DNA of 48,706 nt, taken from Acanthaster planci (lineage: Eukaryota; Echinodermata; Asteroidea; Valvatida; Acanthasteridae). The stretch spans positions 1-48,706 of the forward strand of contig NW_019091796.1 of NCBI RefSeq assembly GCF_001949145.1, in the 5' to 3' direction. A program made the translations under genes and the position numbers. The notes beneath the pieces were generated by a model. That model was given only the letters and a program-made list of their open reading frames with translations. It had not been told where the DNA came from and did no database searches. Of this stretch, positions 1 to 9,856 are shown piece by piece. Within the stretch, counting starts at the first letter, position 1; each line of letters begins with the position of its first letter.

Positions 1-206
1 CTGTGTAATTCAACAGAGACTAATTAGCACTCGGTCACAATCGGCGGTATATTTCCTCCAAAACGGTCCCGCACCCTTTGCCTTGAGGTCGCTCTGTGTG
101 GTCTCTCGTCTGGGGAAAAGCCTTAGGTTGGGAAGATCGACTCTGCCACTAATAGTGCTTAGTTTGATCCCATCAACTCAGGGTAGGCCCGGGGATGCCC
201 GCCACA
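1..206. other. Left flank, no recognised gene
   Basis: I see no polymerase B similarity before about position 200, although the polymerase middle region begins immediately afterwards. The composition is GC-richer than the following element. No terminal repeat or target duplication is evident. This edge matters because it is one side of the break in the split polymerase gene. Confidence 0.4.
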
Positions 207-2950
207 ATACTTTACAAAACTAAATACATAGGTGAACTGATCAACTTACTTTACTTTAACCGAGGTGAAACAGGTCACTACTGTTGGATTAAGAACTTTT
301 CTCGGTTAATGGGTGACGTCAACAAACACGACAGCAAATCATACTGGGGTTTTAACTGCGTATCTCACTTTGAAACTGAACAAAGATTCGGCAAACACAA
401 AGAAGACTGTCAAGGAATGGACACAGCACCTTCCAAAGTAGAGTTACCCGTAAAGGACCAAAACATTCTCAAGTTTGAAAACTATAAGAATAAGCAAGAC
501 GCTCCGTTCGTCATGTTTTAGAGCGTCTCCCACCAGAACTATTAAACACGGTCAAGGTACAACACCATAAACCATATGGCTACTCTTACGTGGTCGTTAG
601 ATGTGACGGCGTATGTACCAGTCGCAAAACGTACAGAGGTCAAGATGCAGCCGTTCATTTGGTAGAATCGCTACTGAGAGAAGTTTACACGATTAACCAA
701 ACATTTGCCGATTCAAAGCCCCGTACCTGGTCGCCCAAGCTACAGAAACTTCACGACAAATCCAACGTATGCTGGATCTGCGAAAGCCCTATTTACCAAA
801 CTAAGGAATCCCAGTGTCAATGCCCAATCCCGGACGAAAAAAAAACTAAACGCGAAAAGACGTCCTTTAGTTTCTTAAACGACTGTGGTTTCAGAGAATA
901 CATTTGTATGAGCTGCGAGAAACCCATTAACAAGTTTAGAAAAGTCAGAGAACATTGTCACGTAACGGGCAAGTATCGAGGTCCTGCACACGCCCATTAC
1001 AGTCTCAAGTTAAGAGTAATGCCTAATCAAACGCCTGTTCCTGTCGTGCTGCACCACTTGGAGAAGTACGACGCGCATCTAATCATGCAAGGAGCTCGAG
1101 CGTTCAATGGAAGTGAAATTAAAGTCATTGCCAAAAACACCCAGAATTACATTCGTTTTCTTTTAACCAGCTTAGATTCCTAGACTCGTTTTATTTCATG
1201 GGTGCTTCGTTAGATCGACTGATTAAAAATTGTTCTTCGGGAGATTTTAACCTGCTACGCCAAAGGTTCCCAGATAACACGGATCTGCTTTGAGAGAAAG
1301 AGATTTACCCTTACGAATAAATCGACTCATTTGATCGATTCGAAGAAATTAAACTGCCTCCTCAAGCCGCTTTTTATAGCTCGTTGAAGCAGTCGTCTGT
1401 TACAGAAAAAGAACACGTAAGAGCTCGAAACGTGTGGCAAGCGTTTGGCTGTCAAAATCTTGGCGACTACCACGATCTCTACGTCGAATGGGATACTTGT
1501 TTGCTTTTAGCTGGCGTGTTTGAAAACTTTTGTAAAGTCTGTAAAAAGAACTACGGTTTAGACCCCGCCAACTACTTCACATCACCGGGGCTATCGCAGG
1601 ATACGCTTTTAAAACACTCTAGCGTGGGACTCGAACCTTCGACAGACATATACAAGCACCTATTTTCCAAAGGGCCAAAAGAGGCGGCATCTCGAGTTGC
1701 GGGGCAAAACGCTACACAAAAGCTAATAATCCAGATTTAAAAGATTACGACCCCGACAAGCTGAAGTCTTACATCATGTACCTGGACGCAAATAACTTAT
1801 ACGGGTAAACAATGAGTCGGCCGTCACCCGTCCGAAACTTTCAATGGGTTCAAGACACGACCAAGTTTACTCCAGAGTTTATTTTGGGTTTTTTTTCCAG
1901 GATTTTAAAAGGTTACGTGTTCGACGTCACCTTGGATTACCCGAAACACTTACACGACTTACAAACGACTTCCAACTAGCACCCGAAAACTTATTAGTGT
2001 CAAACAAATGGCTTTCAGATTACCAAAGTAACTTGATTCAGAGCGGAGAAAGAGTTACTTCCATGGACAAGCTGGGCACCAAACACATATACGTGTTTAA
2101 CTACCGCACGTTGCAAAAGTACCTAGAACTCGGTTTAGAACTAAAAGAGGTTCACCACGTAATGTCTTTTCAACAGGCACCTTGGATGAAGAGTTACATC
2201 GACAGAAATACAGAGTTGCAAAAAATTAGCCAAGTTAATATAATTCAAGTTAATATAATTCGGTATTTGGTAAAACGATGGAAAACGTGAGGTACCACAT
2301 CAACGGGCACCTGCTGAGAGACCTACAAGACGCCGATCGGTACAAGCGTTTAACTTCTAAACCACATTATGAAACGACTACACCGTTCAAAGAGTGTGAT
2401 CTTGCATTTGTCGAAATATACCGCAAAAAAGGTGAATAAGCCCATTTACTGCGGCGTAAGCGCGTTAGATCTATCCAAAACGTTAATTTACGACTACTAC
2501 CACAACACGTTGAAAGCGGACTTTGGCTCGGACGTCTGTCTCTTGTACACTGAGACAGCCTATTAGTTAGATTCAAACCGACGATTTAACCAATTACTTA
2601 CGTAAAAAGCGTGACCAATTCGATGTGAGCAACTACCCGCCCGGTCATATACTTTGACTTCCCGCCCGGGCAAAAATGTACTCCATTTTAACGGAGCAAG
2701 AAAATTTGAAAAAGGCGGAAGGAGTTTCTAAAGTAGTAACACAAAAACAGTTGTCACACGAGGCTCATAAAAGGTTCTTATTTAAACGAACACAATACTT
2801 TTTAAGCAGTAACTGTTCAGATTGGACAAACATCTGTTGTACACAGTCACGCAAAATAAACTGTGTCTGTCAACCTTGGACATAAAACGTTACCTGTTAC
2901 AAAACGGAGTGGACACTTTAGCTTACGGGCATTATCAAACTATTCGAGAA
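195..2950 (+). pseudogene. polB: Polinton protein-primed DNA polymerase B, middle and C-terminal part (decayed)
   Basis: This is the family B, protein-primed polymerase that replicates Polinton/Maverick elements. Similarity runs in the expected order through several broken frames. It starts with the zinc-finger-like segment near HYCWIKNFSRLMG (270-310), followed by the exonuclease-side region with VREHCHVTGKYRG and HHLEKYDAHLIMQ (about 945-1090). Then come YHDLYVEWDTCLLLAGVFE and GLDPANYFTSPGLS (1465-1610), IMYLDANNLYG (about 1775-1805, the SLYP-like motif A), KPIYCGVSALDLSK (about 2440) and the motif C region near LLYTET (2540). The C-terminal part is LAYGHYQTI (about 2920-2950). Stops follow 521, 1183, 1740 and 2290, and a frame change falls inside the catalytic YxDTDS region, so the enzyme is dead. 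The N-terminal third is not upstream; it lies about 11-14 kb downstream at 13.56-14.34 kb. The call rests on family pattern recognition. Confidence 0.93.
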
Positions 2951-3162
2951 GGTGGCAACTCAGTGTCCTCGGCTATCACTTGAAGTTCTTCTCTGACAAA
3001 ACAACGTTTGGGCCCCTCAAGCAGATAGTACAAAGTGGGCCCGTTTTCACCCTCTTACCCCGGACCCGTTTAAACTGGCTCGTATGGCTCAATTTGGTAA
3101 ACGTCCACGGACCAGACCAGATCTATCGCCCTTTTGACAGTGTCACCTTCTTGTTCACCCGG

Positions 3163-3930
3163 TTAATATATAAACCTAACGACCGCATCCGAAGGAAGTT
3201 CTTCTTGGGAGCCTCTTGGGGTCGCAGCAGGTGTCTGTCTCACTCGGTCTAACTTGACTGCTTCCTTGGGTTTTTTCCCAATCAACCTAGTCTTTTCCTC
3301 ATTGAGCAATTTTATTACTTGGGGCAGACGTTTCACCCATTCTACGTTACGTTCGCCGACGTTTAACATTTTTTGCGCATATTGATGACCAAAGAGCCTT
3401 TCGGCCAAAGTCCTATTAAACCGTTCGACGATCCCCTGCGACCGATGAACACTCAGTTTGCCCACTTGAATCTCGACGTCGTGTTTGTTAAACAACTTTT
3501 TTAATTCACCTTTAAATCTGATCCCGAGTCCACCTTGATGAACTGGGGCCAAGTCAAAGGTGACCTTTTGTAAATTCGTTTTACGGCTTCTAACGCCTGT
3601 TCGGCCGTTTTACTCGTCAACGGCTCGGCCTCTTTGTACCTAGATCCCCCTCGAACCTTTTTGAAATCGATCCCAAGGCAAGTATAAAACGTCCAATTGG
3701 TGCACCTCATTTGGTTTAAAAAAAAACCGATTGCAGCGACGTCGGCCTGGGTACGTAATTTGGGGCGGGCAGATAAATTTGCCAGATTGCTTTTTTTTTT
3801 TTAACCACGATCTCAAAGCTGACTTGTCTGCACCCATTTTTTTGATGCAAGTGGTCGACGGCGCTTTCACCTTTCCAGTAGCCTTGGGGGCTGTAAAAAT
3901 TCAGAAAATTCTTTGTCCTCTGATTCATCC
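3163..3930 (-). pseudogene. Polinton retrovirus-like integrase (decayed)
   Basis: This is a DDE integrase of the type that inserts Polintons, encoded opposite to and convergent with the polymerase. It reads from 3928 downward in at least three frames. The N-terminal part holds FYSPQGYWKGESAVDHL and WQIYLPAPNYVPRP. The first catalytic aspartate is in HQLDVLYLP, then RYKEAEPLTSK, the second aspartate in IKVDSGSD and the glutamate in SQGIVERFNRTLAERLF. All three catalytic residues survive, but frame changes separate them; one lies close to the long homopolymer near 3790-3803. A C-terminal segment rich in basic residues follows to 3163. Adjacency to polB and small structural genes fits a Polinton. 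No chromodomain was recognised. Confidence 0.92.
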
Positions 3931-4004
3931 TTTACTTTATCCATACTTTTGAAGCTTTTTTTAAAGTTAGTTAAAAAACTAACTTAAGCAAAACCTAACT
4001 AAAC

Positions 4005-4375
4005 TTAACTAAACCGATAAGCCAAGAATCCACCCAACGCAGTTCCTCCCAAGATCCAAACCAACTCGCAAACTTTCTGATCTTCCGAAGGCACGTGAAA
4101 ATCGGACAACTTGGGCTCCGGAGGCAATGGTAACACTCTTTTTACCGGTCTGAATAAGCTCACTTCTGTAAATTCGTGTTGACTCTCACGTTCTTGCCTC
4201 ATACATTCGTTTAAAAAGTCCAACATGTGCATGCGATTTTTCACAAGTTTGGTTGGATTTGGATTGTGCCAGTTGTTCCAAAGCTAAATCTGAGCCTGTA
4301 AATGCCGATGCGTTGCCTATGGCTCCTCCTACCATTATTACAGCGCTCGCAATTTTTAAAATACAGGCTTTTAAA
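4005..4375 (-). pseudogene. Polinton-associated small membrane protein, frameshifted
   Basis: The C-terminal part (4005-4244) has an arginine- and glutamate-rich stretch, then a proline-rich segment ending LSDFHVPSEDQKVCELVWI, then a short glycine-rich hydrophobic tail (LGGTALGGFLAYRFS) that looks like a membrane segment. Upstream, 4245-4375 reads in another frame as a hydrophobic Gly/Ala segment (about 4290-4350) followed by ALEQLAQSKSN. A frameshift near 4240-4255 therefore splits a protein with a hydrophobic patch at each end. I recognise the pattern as a recurrent Polinton small protein of unknown function. It is divergent from the 54-residue ORF at 4410. Confidence 0.6.
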
Positions 4376-4409
4376 AAACCTTTAAATTAAAAACGTTTTC
4401 ATTTCAAAA

Positions 4410-4574
4410 ATGGATCTTGAAATCAAAGAGCAGTGGGCAGAAATTCAAGCCGATCAAACAAACATAGAGGGCATGCTTGGCAACGTGCGAGCCGACGTGC
4501 ATCTCAAGTATGGCATGCTTTTAGAGATTCAAGAGTTACAAGCAGAAATAAGGCACAAAACTTTTCTTGTTTAA
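4410..4574 (+). CDS. Small coiled-coil-like protein, 54 aa, unknown function
   Basis: This short ORF begins with ATG at 4410 and ends with TAA at 4572-4574. The product is acidic and glutamine-rich, with heptad-like spacing of hydrophobic residues (EIKEQWAEIQADQTNIEGM, then LLEIQELQAEIRH), which suggests a coiled coil. It is intact, lies 76 nt before the capsid gene on the same strand, and is divergent from the membrane protein gene at 4005-4375. Small ORFs at this place in the gene order occur in Polintons. No function can be assigned. The ORF is short enough that chance survival is possible. Confidence 0.5.
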   Translation: MDLEIKEQWAEIQADQTNIEGMLGNVRADVHLKYGMLLEIQELQAEIRHKTFLV

Positions 4575-4634
4575 GATTTTTACATTATTTTAAATTATAA
4601 ATGCTCGAAGATATAAAACAGTCTATTATAAAAT

Positions 4635-4644
4635 CGTATATAAT
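4635..4644 (+). promoter_or_regulatory. Candidate promoter motif CGTATATAAT before capsid gene
   Basis: The motif lies six nucleotides before the capsid start codon, in a strongly AT-rich stretch from 4598. The core CGTATAWAAT recurs immediately before two minus-strand genes of the same element (9161-9170 and 9857-9866). The very short distance to the ATG would imply a tiny 5' leader. Confidence 0.5.
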
Positions 4645-4650
4645 AAGAAA

Positions 4651-5889
4651 ATGTCACAGCAATACACTAAAGAATTGAACCCAAGCCGCAGGCTAAAAGT
4701 TCCACGAGCAATTAAAGGCAAAAGACGCGAAGTCACCTTTACACATAATCCGAGCACAATCGCAGCAGGTCACACGCTAATCGTCAAATTTTCCGCATCG
4801 GGCGTGGACGACGTTGCAGTGCCCTGTACCGCAAAACTGGCGTTCAAGTTGGATCTATACTGAGCATCTGACAATAATCGAACCGTGTATAACAACGTTG
4901 CCCGTAACTTAGTTTCAGAACTCAACGTTAACTTGCAAGGCATAAAAATCGTGAGCTACCGAGACGCGGACGTATTTCATAACTTATAGATAATTGGCTG
5001 CCCCTGACACATACTAAAAACATGGCTTACTTTGGTCTAGAAAGGGAAAACGTGGCAAAGTTGCGTTTGGGAGCAGCCGACGGTAGTGAAGGGGCAAACG
5101 ACGGTAAAGACATAGCAATCGCGACGCTTTTAAGAACAGATTCCGTTGGACGTGCCTCTGTTGATGGGTCACGATCCATTTTACCCCACGGATTTCAAAG
5201 AACCTCTAACCTACGAATTGACTTCTAACGGTCACGACCGCAAAGTACAGCATCTCGGTTTTGACCCTACAGGACGGGGTAATCACCAATCGCGATTTGG
5301 CACAAAGTTTGCTGCAAAATCACAAAGGCTCCGTCTACTACCTGTTTGATAGGATTCAGTCGTGGAAGAAGCAAGTGGTTAATACGCTGATACGCTATGG
5401 AACATTAGTATAGATCAGTCGATTAAAAGTTTGAAAGGCGTCTTGATCCTGTTCGAAGATCCGGGCGTTTTAAAAATCCCCAACGATTTTACAATCGGCA
5501 CATTACGAAAACTGTCGTCACGGTCGAAAGTAAGCCGAATCAACCGTACTCTCCAGGATTATTTTGAGTATCAGCACTTAACCGAAATTCGCAAGTACTT
5601 CGAGGATTCAGATACCGAGTCGGGTCGAGCGTTCGTGAAAGATTTAAACTTGACAGGCGTTGACATGGCCTGTTATTTGAAAGACAAATACGGTCTCTGG
5701 CTAGATCTAAGAAGTTTGAACGACAATTCAGCACACGGGTCTGGTAGGCCATTGGGTGGGGTTGGTGACATATCGATTCAAATGGAAAGAGAGGCGGAAA
5801 CCGCTGGCCCGTTGACAATGTACGTGTTTTTTTGGTTGGACGCGCAATTGACTGTGGAAGACGGAAATTTTAAAAGCTTGGTTTATTAA
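4651..5889 (+). pseudogene. Polinton major capsid protein (double jelly-roll), decayed
   Basis: This is the major capsid protein that, with penton, ATPase and protease, suggests Polintons form virions. The N-terminus holds REVTFTHNPSTIAAGHTLIV. A stop at 4861-4863 is followed in the same region by NNRTVYNNVARNLVSELNVN. Further blocks lie in shifted frames at 5022-5228 and 5146-5349. A longer open C-terminal part (5431-5889) carries LKGVLILFEDPGV, KYGLWLDLRSLNDNSAHGSG and a closing segment ending LDAQLTVEDGNFKSLVY. The length (about 410 codons) fits the family. Several stops and frame changes make it non-functional as it stands. The TAA at 5887 is followed after 33 nt by the HNH-like ORF on the same strand. 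Confidence 0.88.
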
Positions 5890-5922
5890 AACGGGTTTTA
5901 TTTACACACATAAAAAATAGAG

Positions 5923-6474
5923 ATGGAAACTAAAATTTGCAAAATATGTGAAAAGCAGAAAGACTTTACAGTTAGATCAACTGATGACATAAATCTCGGT
6001 TGTAACCAATGTATTGATGGGACGAGGGAGTACTTAATAAATAATAAGTGTCCTCATGGCCGGCAGAAGCATCGATGTATTGAGTACGGTGGCGCAGGAA
6101 TTCGTAAGCATATGAAACGAAGAAATACATTTAAACTTTGCAATGATCTCATTGAAATTAGAATTCGCGATTGGATCTACAGCTGTCGCCGAAACGACAA
6201 GAAGTACAACAGATTCGATCCTGACCATTTCATAGACACGAATTTTTGCCGTGGTTTAACTGAAGATTACGAACACTGCTTTTATGAAGACTGTAAAGTT
6301 AAAATGCAGCTTTTGGAGAAAAAATCAGACTTGTGCACCATTGAGCAACTACCAGACAATTCTTTAGGTCATATTAAACCAAACTGTGTGCTTTGCTGCT
6401 ACAGTTATAATAGTAAAAAGAAGTCTGATAAGCTGGTTGAAAACAAATTTAAATCAACTGATGAGCCAAAATAA
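5923..6474 (+). CDS. HNH-like / zinc-binding protein, intact 183-aa ORF
   Basis: This is the longest uninterrupted ORF among the Polinton genes. The N-terminus has C6-x2-C9 and C27-x2-C30 pairs, followed by CPHGRQKHRC (43-52), a Cys-Pro-His-Gly pattern like the short zinc repeats of some large DNA virus proteins. A weaker second copy follows at about 60-73. The middle carries YNRFDPDHFIDTNFCRGL and a Cys-rich CFYEDCKVKMQL. The C-terminus has GHIKPNCVLCCYSYNSKK (about 149-166), resembling the treble-clef end of HNH nucleases. It starts 33 nt after the capsid stop. A DNA-binding or nicking role is inferred from the fold pattern only; it could equally be a non-catalytic zinc protein. Its integrity next to broken neighbours is notable. 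Confidence 0.72.
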   Translation: METKICKICEKQKDFTVRSTDDINLGCNQCIDGTREYLINNKCPHGRQKHRCIEYGGAGIRKHMKRRNTFKLCNDLIEIRIRDWIYSCRRNDKKYNRFDPDHFIDTNFCRGLTEDYEHCFYEDCKVKMQLLEKKSDLCTIEQLPDNSLGHIKPNCVLCCYSYNSKKKSDKLVENKFKSTDEPK

Positions 6475-6576
6475 CTTACTTGTCGTTTGCTAAAGGTTTG
6501 TTTAAATTTGGTGTAACTGGGCTGTTATAGTCTGGTTGCACCAATTTTTATATTTTGTTTTAGGTAATTTAAAGAC

Positions 6577-7160
6577 ATGTTACAATACATTCAAGTACCT
6601 ATCGTGCTAGTTATTGCAGTTAACCTGACCTATTACACCTACGAGTACTTACGCGTCAAGCAAACGTTTAACAACTTTAAAACGTATATATTAGAATGGA
6701 CGATATTAAAAGCATCCTCAGCGCTTCAAAAGTTAAAACAGAAACCGCACAAACCACAGAACCTAAACCAAACGTCAAAAACAGACTCTGTTCAGTAGTA
6801 GCATCGGGCGATTCCAAAAAATATCCAGGCAAAGAGTACTCTGTAAAAGAGATCAAGTCACTTACCCCGGCAGAACAGGAAAAACTTGTACGAGGTAAAA
6901 TTCAGCAAAGAAATCGTTAAAACTCTGGGCAACTCCATTTTGGGCTTGTACGCTAGACTTTAAGGAATAGCTACTCCTATAGATTTTTTGGGTTTCAACG
7001 TGGATTTGAACTCTGAAAAAGATCTGACTACAGATTTAAACAACGACCCCATCATTAGTTAAACAACGGGGCATTTTTTAGTGAGCTGTGTTACAAGTAC
7101 GGGTTGTACCTATCGCCTTTAGTAGCAACCTTAATAATGACCAAACATTCGGCCATTAAC
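6577..7160 (+). pseudogene. Polinton membrane protein, frameshifted
   Basis: The first frame (from 6577) encodes an N-terminal transmembrane segment (YIQVPIVLVIAVNLTYYTY) followed by a basic region. The frame then changes near 6700, where 6696-6920 encodes a Lys/Pro-rich linker and YPGKEYSVKEIKSLTPAEQ. Further shifted pieces continue with IVKTLGNSILGLYARL (about 6915-6960) and YKYGLYLSPLVATLIMTKH (about 7090-7150), a second hydrophobic segment. The order (TM, charged linker, YPGK motif, hydrophobic C-terminus) matches a recurrent Polinton protein of unknown function. Confidence 0.6.
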
Positions 7161-7185
7161 AAAAATCAGTCTAATAAAAAAGAAG

Positions 7186-7583
7186 ATGGAAACGGGAGAA
7201 CAAAAGAAGATGGAAACGGAAGAGAAGCCTACTGCTCAAGCATCGGCTCCTGCCAACAGTCCGCCAAGAGCCAAAAGCAAACGGTCATCAAGAGTAAAAA
7301 TCCTAAACGAGTCGAACAAGGTAAACGCCTGGCAGAACATAAGAAGATGAAACAACAGCTCGCGAAAATGAAAATCGCAGATTCCGAACCCGAGGTAAAG
7401 TGGGGAAGTAAGTTCAACTTGGAGAACCTTTACACCGAAAATAGGAACTTGATTTTGAGTGGTTTGGTAGTCGGAGGAATCGCGATATTTTTGTTTCTGA
7501 AAAAGAATCTTGCTGCTCAAGCAACTTACAACCGGTCCGAGCCACAGCAACCTCTCAAGCATCCACAGACTAAGAAATCCTAG
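7186..7583 (+). pseudogene. Polinton basic / single-TM protein, frameshifted
   Basis: An ATG at 7186 starts a Lys/Glu-rich segment followed by PANSPPRAKSKRSSRVKIL in one frame. Another frame supplies a lysine-rich stretch (NPKRVEQGKRLAEHKKM, about 7300-7350) and then one clear transmembrane helix (LILSGLVVGGIAIFLFL, about 7449-7500) and a short polar tail. The layout (basic arm, one TM helix, short tail) is typical of a conserved Polinton ORF of unknown role, possibly a virion membrane or scaffold protein. It overlaps in frame with the tail of the preceding pseudogene. Confidence 0.55.
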
Positions 7584-7586
7584 ACA

Positions 7587-7796
7587 ATGAGTAGTTTTAA
7601 AAACAAACGGTGTATAATTAGAATGAGTAACGCAAACATCAACATAAACGGGATCACCAACACGATCTACCACGGCGCAGTGGTTTCAGCAATTTCCATG
7701 GGTTACGCCATGCTTAGTAATCGACTACTAAAAATTAAACAACCCGGGACTAACTTTGTCCTGTACTTTGCTCTATTTTTCGTTCCTTTTCGTTAG
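7587..7796 (+). CDS. Small hydrophobic Polinton protein, probably truncated
   Basis: The ORF starts with ATG at 7587, three nucleotides after the previous stop; a better start may be the second Met at 7624 (MSNANININGITNTIYHG). It contains a hydrophobic stretch AVVSAISMGYAMLSNRLL (about residues 31-48) that could span a membrane. The last 14 residues are phenylalanine-rich and may result from a frame change, since the following sequence is non-coding. I recognise it only as a small membrane-protein type common in Polintons. Confidence 0.5.
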   Translation: MSSFKNKRCIIRMSNANININGITNTIYHGAVVSAISMGYAMLSNRLLKIKQPGTNFVLYFALFFVPFR

Positions 7797-7853
7797 ATTG
7801 CGATTCAACAGAGCTTGCCGCATATTTTCTACAAGCTGCAATTTCATCTATAC

Positions 7854-8200
7854 TTAACACAAAAGCACCGGCTTTGCCCGCTTTATAAAAAGCTGCACCC
7901 AATCTGTTTGATTGTCGCGATTTTTTTTGTAAGATTTACTCGGATCGACTTTAAACAGTTGGCAAATGTCTGTGAACTTCCGATGGTCGTAATTGTTGTG
8001 CAACGCGTTGAAGATGTCGTCGCTCAGGACAGGCATCGCGCAGTTGTAAAAGATCTTTCTCACCGTGTAATACATGTGGACAGTAAATAAAGCAGACGTA
8101 TGGGTTCAAATCCTATAAAAGGTCGAAACCTACCCGCATGCCGTCGTTGCACAACAGACCGCGAAATTAAACTGATTTTGGTAAAATGATATCGGGTCGG
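7854..8200 (-). pseudogene. Polinton conserved protein of unknown function, broken
   Basis: The open part (7854-8075) reads MYYTVRKIFYNCAMPVLSDD, then FTDICQLFKVDPSKSYKK, and ends with RAKPVLLC. Upstream on the minus strand (about 8130-8180), another frame encodes NQFNFAVCCATTACG, which I judge to belong to the same protein because Polinton relatives have a similar block before the YYTVRKI block. It is convergent with the small membrane gene at 7587-7796. No catalytic motif is visible. Confidence 0.5.
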
Positions 8201-8534
8201 TTGTCCAAGGGTTGACGGCTTCCTCCGTCTGTACAGACGAAAGCACAGACTTAGTTTATTCCTTGAAGTTTAATTTGGTAACACGGCTGAAAACCAGTTA
8301 TCTTTATTGACTACAATTGATAATTGAGTGAAATTGTCTTCCATCTTTTACTTTTTACTTTATAATAAACTGATTTAAAAAGAAAATGATTCAAAAATAA
8401 ACTGATTTTAAAAAGAAGGCGCTGTGGGTTCTACTTCTTTCATGATATTTTGGTATTAAAGCGGGTGGTTGATCTTCCAAAAACCTGGCAGACTTGTACA
8501 AAGTTATTCGCCAAGTTTTTCATAAGGTCTTCCT
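8201..8534. other. AT-rich spacer between minus-strand Polinton genes
   Basis: No open frame with recognisable similarity. A short near-repeat, AATAAACTGATTTWAAAAAG, occurs twice around 8360-8417. It probably holds 3' sequence of the gene at 8535-9151 and 5' sequence of the gene at 7854-8200. Confidence 0.35.
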
Positions 8535-9151
8535 TTAAAACTGCCGCCTTTCGTTGGTTAGGGTCTCAGCTTTGGTTTGCACTTGACGGTCAAATTCGGC
8601 TTTGTCCATCGTTTTAGCTTCTTGCATCTTGGTCGTCGTGTGTGACCTAATCTTTTCTTTCATTTCGTTAAACTTTTTCAATTCAGACAAAATCAAGACA
8701 AATTCTTCTTGGGAAATATCACCATCTTCGATCGATGGTGTTTAGCTTGGCAGCTGCAGGCACGCGGATTGATCGTATTTTTTGTTTTTGTGAGACAATC
8801 TGCGGGAGGCATACTTTAACATGGCGCAAGCTCCAAATGCACCGATGGCGAGACCGTCCATCACAAGTCCAATGGGTCCGGTAATAACTGCCAAAATAGC
8901 AGGGATTCCTATAGCGGCTGACATAGATCCTATTGCTTCTACGCCGTATTCCACGTAATTGTGCGCAGTTAATAACCGTTTGATCTCTTTGTAAGAAGTT
9001 TCTCTGGCGTCGCCCTCCCGTAAAATCTGGCCGCGATGTCTTCAGTTTTTTGAAGACGGTAGGTTTTAGTTTCTGTCGCTTCAGTGGCTTTTGACGGTCT
9101 GTCTAGTAATTCTAACGTAGGGTATATCTTTGGTTGAACGTTTGTTGCCAT
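8535..9151 (-). pseudogene. Polinton membrane protein with Gly/Ala hydrophobic core, broken
   Basis: Reading from the ATG at 9151: an N-terminal polar arm (TYRLQKTEDIAARFYG), then after a frame change IKRLLTAHNYVEYGVEAIG, then a long Gly/Ala/Ile hydrophobic core (IPAILAVITGPIGLVMDG and IGAFGACAMLKYASRRL, about 8810-8910). A stop near 8742 interrupts it. The sequence then resumes in register as an acidic and helical C-terminus (IEDGDISQEEFVLILSELKKF) and ends at TAA 8535-8537. The one-frameshift, one-stop reconstruction spans about 200 codons and matches a recurrent Polinton membrane protein. The candidate promoter lies at 9161-9170. Confidence 0.62.
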
Positions 9152-9160
9152 TTCTTTTTG

Positions 9161-9170
9161 ATTATATACG
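9161..9170 (-). promoter_or_regulatory. Candidate promoter motif CGTATATAAT
   Basis: On the minus strand this core lies nine nucleotides before the ATG at 9151 and is preceded by TTTTTAAAAACG. It matches the motif upstream of the capsid gene and of the gene starting at 9853. Confidence 0.5.
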
Positions 9171-9180
9171 CGTTTTTAAA

Positions 9181-9505
9181 AATGTCTAGCTCAAGTAAAC
9201 TTTCATCCCTTTGTTGCTTACCAGTTGACCTCGCTCGTTTTTTTTTAACGAAAAGGTCAACTCGTCAATGTTTTTGTCTATTAACTTTTAGGCGTTTCAT
9301 TGCCGGGTGCAGTAGCCAAGGTATCACGTCCAACAAGTCCGAAGATTGCCCGTTATAAAAGTTGGTGTTTATATTCCACTGTTTACAACGAATAAACACA
9401 AATTCCAAGGGGTTTAAATCATACTCGTCTTCATAAATGACGTTGGGTAAAAGTTTGACTTTGGGTAGGTTTAACAAATTAGACACCTTCTTTTCATTCA
9501 CTTAT
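9181..9505 (-). pseudogene. Unidentified Polinton ORF region
   Basis: The ORF 9265-9501 reads KVSNLLNLPKVKLLPNVIY, then DLNPLEFVFIRCKQWNINTN, then FYNGQSSDLLDVIPWLL. The alternating hydrophobic strands and the NG-x-S-x-x-L-D-V-I-P pattern look like a beta-sandwich structural protein. A basic tail follows after the stop (about 9190-9262). It may be the C-terminal part of the same broken gene as 9644-9853. I cannot name a family with confidence. Confidence 0.4.
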
Positions 9506-9643
9506 AGTCTGCTCTTCATTTGGTTGTGTGGCTATAAAATGAATCTGTTGTTTCAAGCTTCTCCATTTCAAGAACAACAAACATAATTTTTTTCTGCCAA
9601 AACACCTCTTTCAGGTGCACGTAAGGATTTCTCTTTGGTAGCT

Positions 9644-9853
9644 CTAACTATTTCTAAGTAGGAATTCTAAACCAAGGAATGAAGCAGCCCTAGCGTCTAA
9701 GCTTGTCTCCCACTCGATTTCGGTAGATTTTGTAATGTTGAAATACTCGGCTTCAAACTGTATATTTTTCACTCTAACGACTTTGTCACCTTTTGTGTTA
9801 TTGATCTCGTGTTTCAATTTAAACGGCAAAAAATAAAAAGATTGCGTCTCCAT
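9644..9853 (-). pseudogene. Duplicated Polinton gene, copy 2 (truncated)
   Basis: Starts METQSFYFLPFKLKHEINN and contains VKNIQFEAEYFNITKSTEIE. This is paralogous to the gene at 10047-10545, sharing the METxxFY start and YFNITKSTEIEW at the same spacing; the DNA is also clearly similar. After the shared part the frame drifts to a short unrelated tail ending at 9644. The following sequence down to 9265 may be its remaining C-terminal half. Function unknown; a structural or capsid-associated beta-rich protein is a guess. Confidence 0.5.
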
Positions 9854-9856
9854 TTT

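Noticed and set aside
2863-3252. 129-codon plus-strand ORF overlapping the integrase end
   Set aside because: The 5' part overlaps the polB C-terminus in another frame and the 3' part is antisense to the integrase; no own features.
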